Assembly (NCBI GenBank): GCA_937905825.1
Contig: CALCXM010000081.1
Span: forward strand, 1 to 64,000
Reading direction: 5' to 3'
DNA length: 64,000 nucleotides
Origin: an uncultured bacterium
GTDB lineage: Bacteria > Planctomycetota > UBA1135 > GCA-002686595
A program made the translations under genes and the position numbers. Every line of letters starts with the position of its first letter. Positions within the stretch are counted from its first letter, which is position 1. Below are positions 9,095-17,622 of the stretch, one piece after another. The notes beneath the pieces are model-generated. The model made no database searches. It had not been told where the DNA came from and saw nothing but the letters and a program-made list of their open reading frames with translations.

Positions 9095-10180
9095 CTACTG
9101 CCGCTTGGTGCGCCGGCCTTTCGTTGAATCCGTATCCGCCAGCTCACGCGCACGCCGGAAGAAACGCCAATCGGTGAGTTCCTCCAATTCCGTCATGGCC
9201 TGCTGATCGAGACCCCCGTGGGCACGATAGGCGCTGAGCACTCGTTCACGGCGTAGGAGATTGGTGCGTCGGCCTCGTTCGGACTGCGGCAGTTCCGACA
9301 AGTCGAGCAGGTCACTCGGTTGAATTCGACGGGCCTCCACGAGCGCTTTGCGCAGGGAATGTTCTCGGCCACGCTGACGTTCGCGCCCCGCTCGGGACCC
9401 TATCCATCGGCCTTGCAGAACCCCGTTGTTCTCCAGATGCCAGACCTCGGCGATGAACTTCTCGGGGGGAAGGCTCGCGAGCTTCTGCCAGCGCTCCACT
9501 CCGAAGTCCGCGGGCAAGCCCTCCGTGGTGAGCTGCTTGGTGGTCAGCTCCTTGCCAAGCTTCATCACGGTCTCGACGCGCTTGTCCAGGGGAAGCCGTT
9601 CCAATCGACGGATCTCATCGGGCCCAAATTCCAGGGCCTTGGCAAGCTCTTCCACGGCCAAGCGACTGAGCCGTTCGCGCGTGTCTTCTTTGAAGCGTTG
9701 CAAGCGCTCGCGGCGTTCCTTTGGAGAGGCATCGCGCAACCAATCGCGCATGCTCTCGGGCAACATGGATTCGATTCGTTGGCCGTGGGTGCGCCGTTCC
9801 TCGTGCACGAATTCTTGGATCAGCTCACGTTGACGCTCGGGAGGCTGGCTCTCGAGTTGCTTGCGTTCCTCGTCCGAGAGCCGCGCGAGTACGCGATTGC
9901 GCAGGACCTCCATGCGCTTGGCCTGCTGGGCGCGTTTCTCGAGATTCTCGCGCTCCCCCGAATCCATTTTCTGGAGCCGTTCGTAGCGGCGACGAACACG
10001 ATCCTTTTCCTCGGGGGGCAAGGCTTCCCAGCGGGTACGAGCGGATTGCAGAGAGTCCGTGCTCACCGTCCGATCCTGGGCGCGCACTTCGCGCACCGCG
10101 TCCGGTTGAGCGACGCTGAAAAGTGCCAGCCATCCCAGAAAGAACAGGCTCAGCTTGGCAGTCGTTGAACTCTGGATCAT
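9095..10180 (-). CDS. Exported, highly charged coiled-coil protein (DUF3106-like)
   Basis: A 361-residue protein. An N-terminal hydrophobic segment (about residues 8-27, SLFFLGWLALFSVA) acts as signal peptide or anchor. The rest is rich in Arg and Glu, with repeated short motifs such as RWEALPPEEKDRVRRRYERL, LSDEERKQLESQPPERQREL and LEFGPDEIRRLERLPLDKR. These W..L.PEE.. and L.PE.R.. units resemble the DUF3106 and heavy-metal-resistor class of periplasmic helical proteins. The start overlaps the anti-sigma stop by ATGA, making it the third gene of an ECF sigma operon. It may be an envelope-stress sensor or chaperone feeding into the anti-sigma factor. That role is inference from context only. 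Confidence 0.7.
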   Translation of the reverse strand: MIQSSTTAKLSLFFLGWLALFSVAQPDAVREVRAQDRTVSTDSLQSARTRWEALPPEEKDRVRRRYERLQKMDSGERENLEKRAQQAKRMEVLRNRVLARLSDEERKQLESQPPERQRELIQEFVHEERRTHGQRIESMLPESMRDWLRDASPKERRERLQRFKEDTRERLSRLAVEELAKALEFGPDEIRRLERLPLDKRVETVMKLGKELTTKQLTTEGLPADFGVERWQKLASLPPEKFIAEVWHLENNGVLQGRWIGSRAGRERQRGREHSLRKALVEARRIQPSDLLDLSELPQSERGRRTNLLRRERVLSAYRAHGGLDQQAMTELEELTDWRFFRRARELADTDSTKGRRTKRQ

Positions 10181-11082
10181 CGTCCGCCCCCCAGACGGGC
10201 CGCGTCTTCATCCGAAAGGTAACTGAGAAGCATTTCGTCCTCGACGTCGATCTCTTCCTCCAACAGGAAGTGCAAGTCATCGTCTTCGCTGAACTCGAGG
10301 GTCCCGCTTTCGCCCGACTCGGTCCAAAGCTCGTCGTTCTCGAGCATGTCCAGCATGGCCAAGAGAGAAGGATCCACTTCATCCAAGCCAGGTAAGTCGG
10401 GAGACTCCCCGGAGGCAATCTGTTCCTTGTGCAGACCGCTCGTCGTGCCTTGGTCTTGCAACCAAAGGGGTGCGGAGAGCATGGCCAAGAGCACGGCAGC
10501 CGCAGCCGCGAAGCGTGGCATGCGCGCCAACAGGCGCAGCCGGGGCACGCGACGTTCGCGGTGCTCTTCCAGGTTTCGCAGAATGTTCGTCGTGAGGCCC
10601 CTGGGAAGTTCCGAAGTGCTATCGAGCTCGAGCAAGAGTTCGAGCTGCTGTTCGGCGCGGACGCTGCTCGCAATACGCGCGGCCAATCCGGACGGCACAC
10701 TCGGCTCGCTCCATTTATCGAGCACCCGATCCAAAGCGACTTCGGCGGCGATCCCTTTGCGCACGCGCTGCGCCAAGCCCGCGGGCACCAAGGCGCCGTC
10801 GAGCTCCAAGAGCGAATCGAGTCCCGCGGTTGCGGCGTGCAACTGCGCGTGCTCTTCCAAACGCAAGAGCACGCGCCGGGTCAAGTCCGGGGGCAAGTTG
10901 GGTTCAGGCAAGCTGGCAAGCAACAGCTCCAGGGCTTCCTCCCGTTGGAGCAAGTCCCGGCAATCGGTGCATCCCAACAGATGCTCGTGCCAAGAAAGAT
11001 GACGCAGCTCGGCGGGACGAGGTCGTCCTTCCAAGGCGCTCATCAGCTCCCTGCGGAAGCCATGACATGGGTCTTGACTCAT
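10177..11082 (-). CDS. Zinc-finger anti-sigma factor with internal repeats
   Basis: A 301-residue protein. Near the N-terminus the ZAS zinc-finger signature is visible (HLLGCTDC, HxxxCxxC, about residues 30-40). A single transmembrane segment follows at about residues 195-215 (FAAAAAVLLAMLSAPLWL), giving the usual topology of a cytoplasmic sigma-binding domain and a periplasmic sensor domain. Between them, four units of roughly 33 residues recur with the pattern L..L....LP.GL..R(I/V)...(E), ending near VLLRLEEH, VRKGIAAE, IASSVRAE and ILRNLEEH. The periplasmic tail is very acidic. It overlaps the sigma gene by one base (TAATG) and the next gene by ATGA. It should hold the ECF sigma factor inactive until an envelope signal. 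Confidence 0.85.
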   Translation of the reverse strand: MSQDPCHGFRRELMSALEGRPRPAELRHLSWHEHLLGCTDCRDLLQREEALELLLASLPEPNLPPDLTRRVLLRLEEHAQLHAATAGLDSLLELDGALVPAGLAQRVRKGIAAEVALDRVLDKWSEPSVPSGLAARIASSVRAEQQLELLLELDSTSELPRGLTTNILRNLEEHRERRVPRLRLLARMPRFAAAAAVLLAMLSAPLWLQDQGTTSGLHKEQIASGESPDLPGLDEVDPSLLAMLDMLENDELWTESGESGTLEFSEDDDLHFLLEEEIDVEDEMLLSYLSDEDAARLGGGR

Positions 11083-11690
11083 TAGAGCGCTCCCTCTTGG
11101 TTCATGTACGGCGCGAGGGACAGGCGCAGGGTTTCGCGGGCGCGGTGAATCAGCGACTTGATGGCCTTTTCAGAGGAGCCGAGGATTTCCGCGATCTCGA
11201 GATAGGGGGTGTCGTGGTACTTGGCCAGGATCAGCGCAGCGCGCTGCTGCTCGGGCAGGGCGCCAATCGCGGTGCGGACGGCATTCACCACATCGTCCTG
11301 CTCCATCTTGGCGGATGGGTCCTGGGCGTCTCCTTCCGTCAGGTCCCCCAAGGAGCTGCCACCTTCCCGGTCACCCATGGAGTGATCGAGGGAAACGAGC
11401 CCCGCATGGGAGATGCGTTGGGTCTCGTTCACCGCTAGGTTGAAGACGATGCGGTACAGCCAAGTCGAAAAGCGCGCGGCTGGCTGGTAGCGCTCCCGGG
11501 ATCGGATGACTCGCAGGAAGACCTCCTGGACCATGTCCTCGCGGCCTGCCTTTTGGCCGAGGAAGCGGGTCAGGAGGGCGAAAACCTGGCCCGAGTAGCT
11601 CTCGACGAGTTGGTCGAAAGCGCCTTCATCACCGGCTTGGTAAGCCAGCATAAGGCTCACGCCTGGGTCAGTGGTGTAGTCGATGGCCAT
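11082..11690 (-). CDS. ECF sigma factor (RpoE-like)
   Basis: A 202-residue sigma-70 family protein with regions 2 and 4 only. Region 2 is seen in EGAFDQLVESYSGQVFAL, GREDMVQEVFLRV and FSTWLYRIVFNLAVN. Region 4 is seen in ALPEQQRAALILAKYHD, then EIAEILGSSEKAIKSLIHRAR. The 35-residue acidic linker (DREGGSSLGDLTEGDAQD) is normal for ECF factors. The gene starts a three-gene operon with its anti-sigma factor and an exported charged protein, joined by overlapping stop/start codons. Upstream on the minus strand a GGAAC-like element (plus-strand GTTCC at 11748-11752) could be an autoregulated ECF -35 box; this is speculative. The target regulon is not visible here. Confidence 0.9.
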   Translation of the reverse strand: MAIDYTTDPGVSLMLAYQAGDEGAFDQLVESYSGQVFALLTRFLGQKAGREDMVQEVFLRVIRSRERYQPAARFSTWLYRIVFNLAVNETQRISHAGLVSLDHSMGDREGGSSLGDLTEGDAQDPSAKMEQDDVVNAVRTAIGALPEQQRAALILAKYHDTPYLEIAEILGSSEKAIKSLIHRARETLRLSLAPYMNQEGAL

Positions 11691-11826
11691 ATAGAAGAGT
11701 CTCGCAGGGCTGTGGGCTCCTGTCCCGAACCCTTTTCGACCTGGGACGTTCCGATCTATCCCCTCATTCTCGGGCGGATTCCGAGCAGCCGATTGGAATC
11801 GTGGGGGGGGAGGGGACCCGTGGCCG

Positions 11827-12969
11827 TCAGATGCCGAACTTCTTGAGCAGCAGGCTCCGCAGGCGCCGAGGAGGCCAAAGCACCGAGGTGGGCCGCCCGA
11901 TCACCGCCGAGAGGGGTGTGGGGCCCCATTCTCTGCCATCGCGGCTCTCCCGGGAGTTGTCGCCAAGCAGGAAAATCTCCCCGGGACCGAGGGGCACGCT
12001 GTCGAGCACCCCGTGCTCGCCAAGCGGGGTGTAGTGAAGGTCGCGCAGCACCCGGATCCCAGAGATCCCCCCCACCCCACCGTGCCCACCGAGGTAGACG
12101 CGGTCAGAATCCTTGCTGGTCCCAGCTTTGGGGTCCATTGGGCCCAGGGGAAGATTCTCCTCGTAGTCCTCTTGCAGGAGGATTTCTCCGTCCCCCTCAA
12201 AGGTCAGACGGTTGTTCACATTAGAGAACCGCAACTCGTGGGTGCCCTCGTTCCAAGGCATCTGGCCCTCTTTGACGGTCTGCCCGTTGCGCAACAGGGT
12301 CGCGCTGGCCAAGGAGTCTCCCGTCCGCCGCAGGTGAATCTCAAAACGGTCTCCACCTTCGACTAGGCCCAGGCGCGCCACGAATCCTTCGGTCACGAAC
12401 TTCACGTGACACTCGAGCATGCCGTCTCCGACGTAGTCGCTCCCCGGGACGCGCGTTCCGTCCGGGGCCAGGTAGTGGTCTTTCAGTCCGAGGCGCATGA
12501 AGCTGCAGGCGGACAGGTCCGCGGGTGCGATAGCACTGGCGTCGACTTGCCAACCGATGGCCGTCTTGGACCAGTTCGCGGGGACACGAAAGTCCGTGGC
12601 GAAGTCGTGGGAGCCGTGCTCGAAAATCGGGATGGGCACCGGCAAGACTTCGCTGGTGCGCAAGATCTTCCCGTCGATCCACACGTCGCCATCGCGCAGG
12701 GCGATCTTTTCCCCCGGCAACCCGAGCACGCGCTTGACCATGGGCTCGTCGTGGCCCTCGGGCAAGATCACGACCACGTCGCCGCGCGCAATGCCCGAGC
12801 CGTCACCGAACAAGACCAGGGCGTGGTCGCCCCCTTCTGCCGCGCCGTGCAAAGTGGGCTCCATGGAGGGGCTGTCCACGTAGTACACGCGGATGAAGAA
12901 AGTGCGCACCAAGAGCAGCACCCCCACAATCGTGATCAGAGCCCAAGCGCAACGGCGAAACACCTTCAT
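11827..12969 (-). CDS. lepB: Signal peptidase I with large inserted domain
   Basis: A 380-residue protein against roughly 180-330 for typical type I signal peptidases. One N-terminal membrane anchor (about residues 8-26) is followed by the catalytic SPSMEPTL (Ser35) and MVKRVLGLPGE (Lys79), and near the C-terminus by GEIFLLGDNSRES (box E). Between about residues 95 and 320 there is a long inserted beta-rich segment with jelly-roll or lectin-like character (LSACSFMRLGLKDHYLAP, FVARLGLVEGGDRFEIHLR). It cleaves signal peptides from exported proteins at the outer face of the inner membrane. It lies 12 bases downstream of mgtE. The insertion is unusual and its role unknown. Confidence 0.9.
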   Translation of the reverse strand: MKVFRRCAWALITIVGVLLLVRTFFIRVYYVDSPSMEPTLHGAAEGGDHALVLFGDGSGIARGDVVVILPEGHDEPMVKRVLGLPGEKIALRDGDVWIDGKILRTSEVLPVPIPIFEHGSHDFATDFRVPANWSKTAIGWQVDASAIAPADLSACSFMRLGLKDHYLAPDGTRVPGSDYVGDGMLECHVKFVTEGFVARLGLVEGGDRFEIHLRRTGDSLASATLLRNGQTVKEGQMPWNEGTHELRFSNVNNRLTFEGDGEILLQEDYEENLPLGPMDPKAGTSKDSDRVYLGGHGGVGGISGIRVLRDLHYTPLGEHGVLDSVPLGPGEIFLLGDNSRESRDGREWGPTPLSAVIGRPTSVLWPPRRLRSLLLKKFGI

Positions 12970-12981
12970 GGTCTTGGAAGG

Positions 12982-14337
12982 CTAAAGCCCGACGACCAGG
13001 CCTGCAACGGCGAGGTACAAGGCCGTTCCAGAAATGTCGCTGACCGTGATCAAGAATGGGCCCGCAACGATGGCGGGGTCGATACCAACGCGCCGGCAAG
13101 TCATGGGCACCAAACAGCCGAGGAAGGCGGCCCATGTAACCGCGCTGGCGATCGCCAATCCAATCGCTATGGCAAAGCGAAAATCGGACTCTTGGTTTCC
13201 CGAGAGATAAATCACCGCGGTCGTTGCGGCCCCGCACAGAACACCGATCACTAGGCCGACCACCGTCTCCGAAACGAGCACGGATGCCTCCCGATCCGGC
13301 TCCACCTCCCCTGTGGCGAAAGCACGCACCAGAATTGTAGACGCCTGAATCCCCACGTTTCCGGCCAATCCGATGATGATCGGAATGTAGCGCAGGAGGG
13401 CCACAGCGGTCGAATCTCCGCCGACCGCCATTTCGATAATGGCGGCTGTCAGCAGTCCGCCAATCACCGTCAGGCTCTGCAAGGGCAAGCGTGTGGCCAC
13501 GCGCCGCAGGATCGGCAAACGTGTTTGAAGCCCCGGCGAAGTACCGACCATGCGCAGCATGTCTTCGGATGCTTCCTCCTCGAGCACGTCGTGGGCGTCA
13601 TCCGCGTGCACGATGCCCACCATGGCGCCGAAGCCGTCGACCACGGCGAGCTCACTCAGGCCATACTTCAGGATGCGCTGGGCAACCTCCTCCTGGTCCA
13701 TGTCGATCGGAACTTCGATCGAGTCGGCCATGACCGAGTTCACGCTCTCGTGAATGGAGTGGCGCAGGAGCTCGCGGTCGGGGACGTAGCCCACGGGCCT
13801 GCCCTCCTGATCGACCACGAAGACGCCGGTGCTTTCATCCGCCTCCATGCCCGCGTTCTTGAGGTGCTTGATCGCATCGCCGATGCGCGTGCCCTCTTCG
13901 ATCACGAGGAACTCGGTGGTCATCATGCCACCAGCGGAGTCCGGCGCGTGGGCGGCCAGCTCGCGCAACTCGCGGGCGCGCTCCAACTCCACATTGCGCA
14001 ACACCCGTTCGGTGACCTCGTGACCCGAGAGGGCCAAGAGGTCCACCACGTCGTCGGCTGCCATGCCTTCAACGATGGCGCCGATTTGTCGTGGAGTGAG
14101 CTGTTCCAGCAGTTGCTCGCGCAGGGAATCCTCCGCATGGGAGAGCACCTCCGAGCGCTTCTCTAAGCTCAAGGCATCGAAAGCTGTCCACGCATCGCGA
14201 TCCGAACAGTCGAGCAGGGCCTCGGCGATGTCGGCTTCGTGCAGTTCCTCCAACTGCGCTTCCAGGCCCCCGTGGGGTCCATCGAGCGCCGCGAGAATCA
14301 GTTCCCTGGGAGTTTGTTCTTGTTCCTGCTCGTCCAT
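12982..14337 (-). CDS. mgtE: Magnesium transporter MgtE
   Basis: A 451-residue protein with the full MgtE architecture. The N-terminal helical domain (LTPRQIGAIVEGMAADDVVDLL) precedes two CBS domains (about residues 130-250; TTEFLVIEEGTRIGDAIKHL and SIEVPIDMDQEEVAQRILK). Five membrane helices follow, carrying RLPILRRVATRLPLQS, the GNVGIQASTILVRA segment and the pore sequence DPAIVAGPFLITVSDISG. MgtE is a Mg2+-gated Mg2+ channel in the inner membrane; the N and CBS domains sense cytoplasmic Mg2+ and close it. The gene is followed after 12 bases by the signal peptidase gene, so the two may be co-transcribed. Length and motifs are normal. Confidence 0.94.
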   Translation of the reverse strand: MDEQEQEQTPRELILAALDGPHGGLEAQLEELHEADIAEALLDCSDRDAWTAFDALSLEKRSEVLSHAEDSLREQLLEQLTPRQIGAIVEGMAADDVVDLLALSGHEVTERVLRNVELERARELRELAAHAPDSAGGMMTTEFLVIEEGTRIGDAIKHLKNAGMEADESTGVFVVDQEGRPVGYVPDRELLRHSIHESVNSVMADSIEVPIDMDQEEVAQRILKYGLSELAVVDGFGAMVGIVHADDAHDVLEEEASEDMLRMVGTSPGLQTRLPILRRVATRLPLQSLTVIGGLLTAAIIEMAVGGDSTAVALLRYIPIIIGLAGNVGIQASTILVRAFATGEVEPDREASVLVSETVVGLVIGVLCGAATTAVIYLSGNQESDFRFAIAIGLAIASAVTWAAFLGCLVPMTCRRVGIDPAIVAGPFLITVSDISGTALYLAVAGLVVGL

Positions 14338-14365
14338 GCTTTGCCCCTGCAGCCCGTGCGCCGAG

Positions 14366-14400
14366 ATTCTACTGAGTCAGCCCTAGGCGCCGAGTAGAAT
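14366..14400. repeat. Inverted repeat in divergent promoter region
   Basis: ATTCTACT at 14366-14373 pairs with AGTAGAAT at 14393-14400, and GCGCCGAG occurs as a direct repeat immediately before each half. It lies between the divergent mgtE gene and the hydrolase gene in a 264-base gap. It could be an operator; nothing else recognisable is in the gap. Confidence 0.3.
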
Positions 14401-14601
14401 TGAACCATTCCGCCCGGGCCTTTCGCGTTCCGAGGCTTGCGCCCGTGCCCATGGGGGAATGCCTGCCCCACGACGATTCCAAATGGAGGGCGGCGGCTGG
14501 GAGCCGAGCCAGGGATCGCGCTTTGTCGACCGGACCTCTAGGCTCTTGGAACTGCTCTCGCTCCCTCCACTCCCGAGAATCCTCCCTGCTCACGGATCAC
14601 C

Positions 14602-15855
14602 ATGGCAAAGACTCCGCTCCTGTGCCTGCTCGCCATCGTCGCTCTCTCTGCTGAAGCCTTGCCGCAACAGAAGGGCTCCTTGCTGGACAAGCGCGGCCAG
14701 CGGGCAACGGCCCTCTCAAAGGAAACGCGAAGCACGGATCCTGTCACCCTGCCTCCCGCAGCACTCTTCAAGGTCGTCAAGTACTCGACGCCCCTGGGCG
14801 AGATGCCCGCCTACCTGAGTCAACCCCACCCGGACGACGACCCGGACCAAGCACAACCCGCGATCATCTGGCTCACGGGCGGATTCCCCCCTTGCTCCCC
14901 GGGCGATTTTCTTTGGACGGAGGCGGACCCCGCCAACGACCAGTCGGCGCGGGTCTATCGGCAGTACGGCATTCGGATGATGTTCCCCTTTGTGCGAGGA
15001 ACGGCCGACGTCTGCCCCGGTCGTCAGGAGCTGTTCTATGGAGAGGTGAACGATGTTATCGATGCCTATCATTTCCTCAGCAAAGATCCTTCTGTGGACA
15101 AGGAGCGCATCTACCTAGGCGGTCATAGCACCGGCGGCACTTTGGCCTTGCTGGTCGCCGAGTCGACGGATCTGTTCGCCGGCATTCTCGCCTTGGGCCC
15201 CACGGAGGATGACTATGGGGAGGACAACGCCATCTATGAGTGGAACGAAATCGAACGCTCACTGCGCGCCCCCATCAAGCACCTGTCGTCGGTGCAAACG
15301 AGGACTTACGTCATCGAGGGCCAAGGTGGAAACTCCGATTCCCTTGAAGCCATGCGGTCGGCGAACAAGAACCCAGTCATTCAGTTCACCCTCATCCCGA
15401 ACGCCGACCACTTTGAGCTGATTCATCCGGTGAACGAACTCTTCGCTCAAGCAATTCTAGAGTCCGAGGATGGCACCCTCGACATTTCCAACTCGGCCCT
15501 GGAAGGTAGTGTTCTCACCTACAACGTTCGAATGCGAGAAACGGAGGACCTGCACACCCTCGCAGACTTGCGCGAAGCTGGAACGGACTTCTCCCAACCC
15601 CAGCGCATGTCGCACTACCTGTCCGCCGAATCAGAAGCTCCCTTGGACGAGTTCCGCAAGGCTGCGAAGAAGCGGGGCTTTGAACTTCGCGATCGCGGGC
15701 TGCGGTCCGACGAGGGAGGTGTGCCGTTTCGCCTGCTCACTTTGGACAAGACCATTCGCTTGACGGAGCTAGAGAGCGTCTTCCAGTGTCACCAAGACGC
15801 GATCGATCTGGCGCAGGCGGCGGAGATGCAGCACTGGTTCTGGTCGATCGAATGA
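14602..15855 (+). CDS. Exported S9-like alpha/beta hydrolase fused to a C-terminal RraB-like domain
   Basis: A 417-residue protein. The first 20 residues (LLCLLAIVALSAEALPQ) form a signal peptide. An alpha/beta hydrolase of the prolyl-oligopeptidase/dienelactone type follows: oxyanion region IIWLTGGFPP, the nucleophile elbow GGHSTGG (Ser176), an acid-loop region and NADHFEL with the likely catalytic His near residue 270. From about residue 323 the sequence changes to REAGTDFSQPQRMSHYLSAE, EEF-like FRKAAKKRGFELRDRG and a C-terminal helix ending in LAQAAEMQHWFWSIE, which resembles the RraB (PF06877) fold. In Enterobacteria RraB inhibits RNase E in the cytoplasm, so its fusion to an exported hydrolase is odd. 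The substrate is unknown. The hydrolase call is firm, the RraB call moderate. Confidence 0.75.
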   Translation: MAKTPLLCLLAIVALSAEALPQQKGSLLDKRGQRATALSKETRSTDPVTLPPAALFKVVKYSTPLGEMPAYLSQPHPDDDPDQAQPAIIWLTGGFPPCSPGDFLWTEADPANDQSARVYRQYGIRMMFPFVRGTADVCPGRQELFYGEVNDVIDAYHFLSKDPSVDKERIYLGGHSTGGTLALLVAESTDLFAGILALGPTEDDYGEDNAIYEWNEIERSLRAPIKHLSSVQTRTYVIEGQGGNSDSLEAMRSANKNPVIQFTLIPNADHFELIHPVNELFAQAILESEDGTLDISNSALEGSVLTYNVRMRETEDLHTLADLREAGTDFSQPQRMSHYLSAESEAPLDEFRKAAKKRGFELRDRGLRSDEGGVPFRLLTLDKTIRLTELESVFQCHQDAIDLAQAAEMQHWFWSIE

Positions 15856-15877
15856 TCCAGACTCGGCCGCCGGGGGG

Positions 15878-17194
15878 CTAGCCCGGCGCGCTCGACGGGC
15901 TCTCCAGCGCGAACCACTCGCGGTGCAATGCCTCGGCGGCGATCGCTTGTTGGTTGGCTTCGACGAGGAACAGTTGGCATTGACCGTCGGCGTCGAGCTG
16001 GCTGTAGACCGGGTCCACGCCGCTGGCTCCGAGCACTTCGAGGGCGCGCAAGCCGACCCCTTGTTTGGCAGCACCGATCAGAACGACCGAAGCCAATTGC
16101 GGCAGGGACTCGGCCCGCTCGGACAGTTCGCGGCGCAAGACCTGGAACCCAGGTGTGGACGGCGCGTAGAGCGTGACCGCGTCCACCGCGACCTTCAAGT
16201 AGCGCGGACGCACGTGATTGATGTGCAGCAGGGCGAACAGGTTCGCGGCGGCTTCCCCCCCGTCATTGCGCACACGTAGCCCTTCTAACCTGTCTATCCC
16301 GGTCACCGCCACGGGACGTGCGGAAGACTCGCGATGGTCCAAGCGAGTTCCCGGTGCGTCCGGGGAACGCACGTCGCGCACCTCGATCGTGACCTCCGTG
16401 TCTAAGAGTGGTTGCAAAGTGCTTGGATGCAAGACGCCGGCACCGTGAAACGCCATGGCGGAAGCCTCTAGCATGGACATGCCCGTGAGCACCCGCGCAG
16501 TCGGGACCTTGTCGGGGTCGCCGTCCATGATGCCCGCCACCGGTTTCCAGAAGACCAGGCGGCGCGCTCCCACAGAACGAGCGACGAGCGACGCGGTCAA
16601 GTCCGAACCGTTGCGACCGAGGGTGGTCAGGTTGCCCCGCCCGTCCTTCGCGAGAAAGCCGGTCACCACAGGAATGCCTGCGATCTCTTCGAGCGAGCGG
16701 CGCAGGCTGCCTTCGAGGCCCGGGAGCGGTCGCGCGTCCCCGTGGCAGGAATCGGTGGTCAGCCCGAGGTCGTAGGCGTCCACCGGTGTGGCCGGGATGC
16801 CGGCCTCTCGCAAAGCCGCGGCTACAACCCGAGCGCTCATGCGTTCCCCAAAGGAAAGGACGAAGTCCATCTCCTCAGCAAAGATGCGCCGCCGGTCGGA
16901 AATCGCGTAGAGCACCTGACCCAGTTCCCCGAGTAGCCGATCGAGCAGCTCAGGCTCGAGGCCCAGCTCTCGAATCAGGCTCTTGTGCCGAATGCGCAAG
17001 GCCTCCAAGTCAAACTCACCGAGAACGGCGCGCTCGGCGCAGCGCTCCAATTCGGCAGTCACGCCCCCATGAGCAGAAACCACCAAGATCGGCGGTGGAC
17101 CTGGCACTTCCTGTACCAGCGTGCAGGCCCGGCGGACTGCGGCACCGTCAGCTAAGCCGGCGCCTCCAAACTTCATGACCAAGGGGAATCGCAT
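15878..17194 (-). CDS. Aspartate kinase
   Basis: A 438-residue protein from the ATG at 17194, which opens the kinase signature directly (MRFPLVMKFGGAGLAD); the open frame extends upstream without homologous content. The amino-acid kinase fold shows VVSAHGGVTAEL, SFGERMSARVVAAAL, LGRNGSDLTASLVARS and KPVAGIMDGDPDKV. The C-terminal third has ACT-domain character (RVRNDGGEAAANLF, FQVLRRELSERAE), which usually gives lysine or threonine feedback control. It phosphorylates L-aspartate as the first step to lysine/diaminopimelate, threonine and methionine. It is divergent from the LeuA-family gene with a 428-base gap. It is monofunctional, with no homoserine dehydrogenase domain. Confidence 0.9.
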   Translation of the reverse strand: MRFPLVMKFGGAGLADGAAVRRACTLVQEVPGPPPILVVSAHGGVTAELERCAERAVLGEFDLEALRIRHKSLIRELGLEPELLDRLLGELGQVLYAISDRRRIFAEEMDFVLSFGERMSARVVAAALREAGIPATPVDAYDLGLTTDSCHGDARPLPGLEGSLRRSLEEIAGIPVVTGFLAKDGRGNLTTLGRNGSDLTASLVARSVGARRLVFWKPVAGIMDGDPDKVPTARVLTGMSMLEASAMAFHGAGVLHPSTLQPLLDTEVTIEVRDVRSPDAPGTRLDHRESSARPVAVTGIDRLEGLRVRNDGGEAAANLFALLHINHVRPRYLKVAVDAVTLYAPSTPGFQVLRRELSERAESLPQLASVVLIGAAKQGVGLRALEVLGASGVDPVYSQLDADGQCQLFLVEANQQAIAAEALHREWFALESPSSAPG

Positions 17195-17622
17195 CAAGAA
17201 CAGCCTACCCCATCCCCCGTTGCTTGTCCGGGCGGGGCCCTGTTCAAAAATCCTTCGGGAGACATGTGCCCACCCTTTCCTATGCATTCGCTTTCTATGC
17301 ATGCGCCGCCGCACAACTCGACGGGCTAGAGATCTGGCCGCTCTTGGCTCCGCATGCTTGGGCCAGAGTCCCTGGCGGCAAAGCGCGGTTTCAGGGTTGG
17401 GCTCCAAGGATCGACAGGCGCGACGCCGGACTCCCCCCACAGTTCAAGATTGTGCGGGGGTTCAGGCACCGTAGGCAGGCGGATTGGGGGAGCGGAGAGA
17501 GGGAAGGGCGCTTTGTCGCCAGGGGCTCTAGGAGCAGCGGACTGCTCCCGGCTACACTGGATCGACCAGCGAGCCATGGCCACCAAACTGGTGTGCCCGC
17601 TCTCCAACCTGCAAGCAGACAG
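17195..17622. other. 428-base divergent intergenic region
   Basis: Separates the aspartokinase and LeuA-family genes. It contains a direct repeat CTATGCAT at 17280-17287 and 17295-17302 (15-base period), and a hairpin with GGAGCAG at 17531-17537 and CTGCTCC at 17542-17548 in the probable leader of the LeuA-family gene. Either may be regulatory. No leader peptide with runs of Leu or Lys codons was evident. Confidence 0.35.

Noticed and set aside
8950..9153. N-terminal extension of MnmH by 68 codons
   Set aside because: The extension overlaps the end of the upstream gene and is not homologous to MnmH; the ATG at 8949 begins just before the rhodanese domain.
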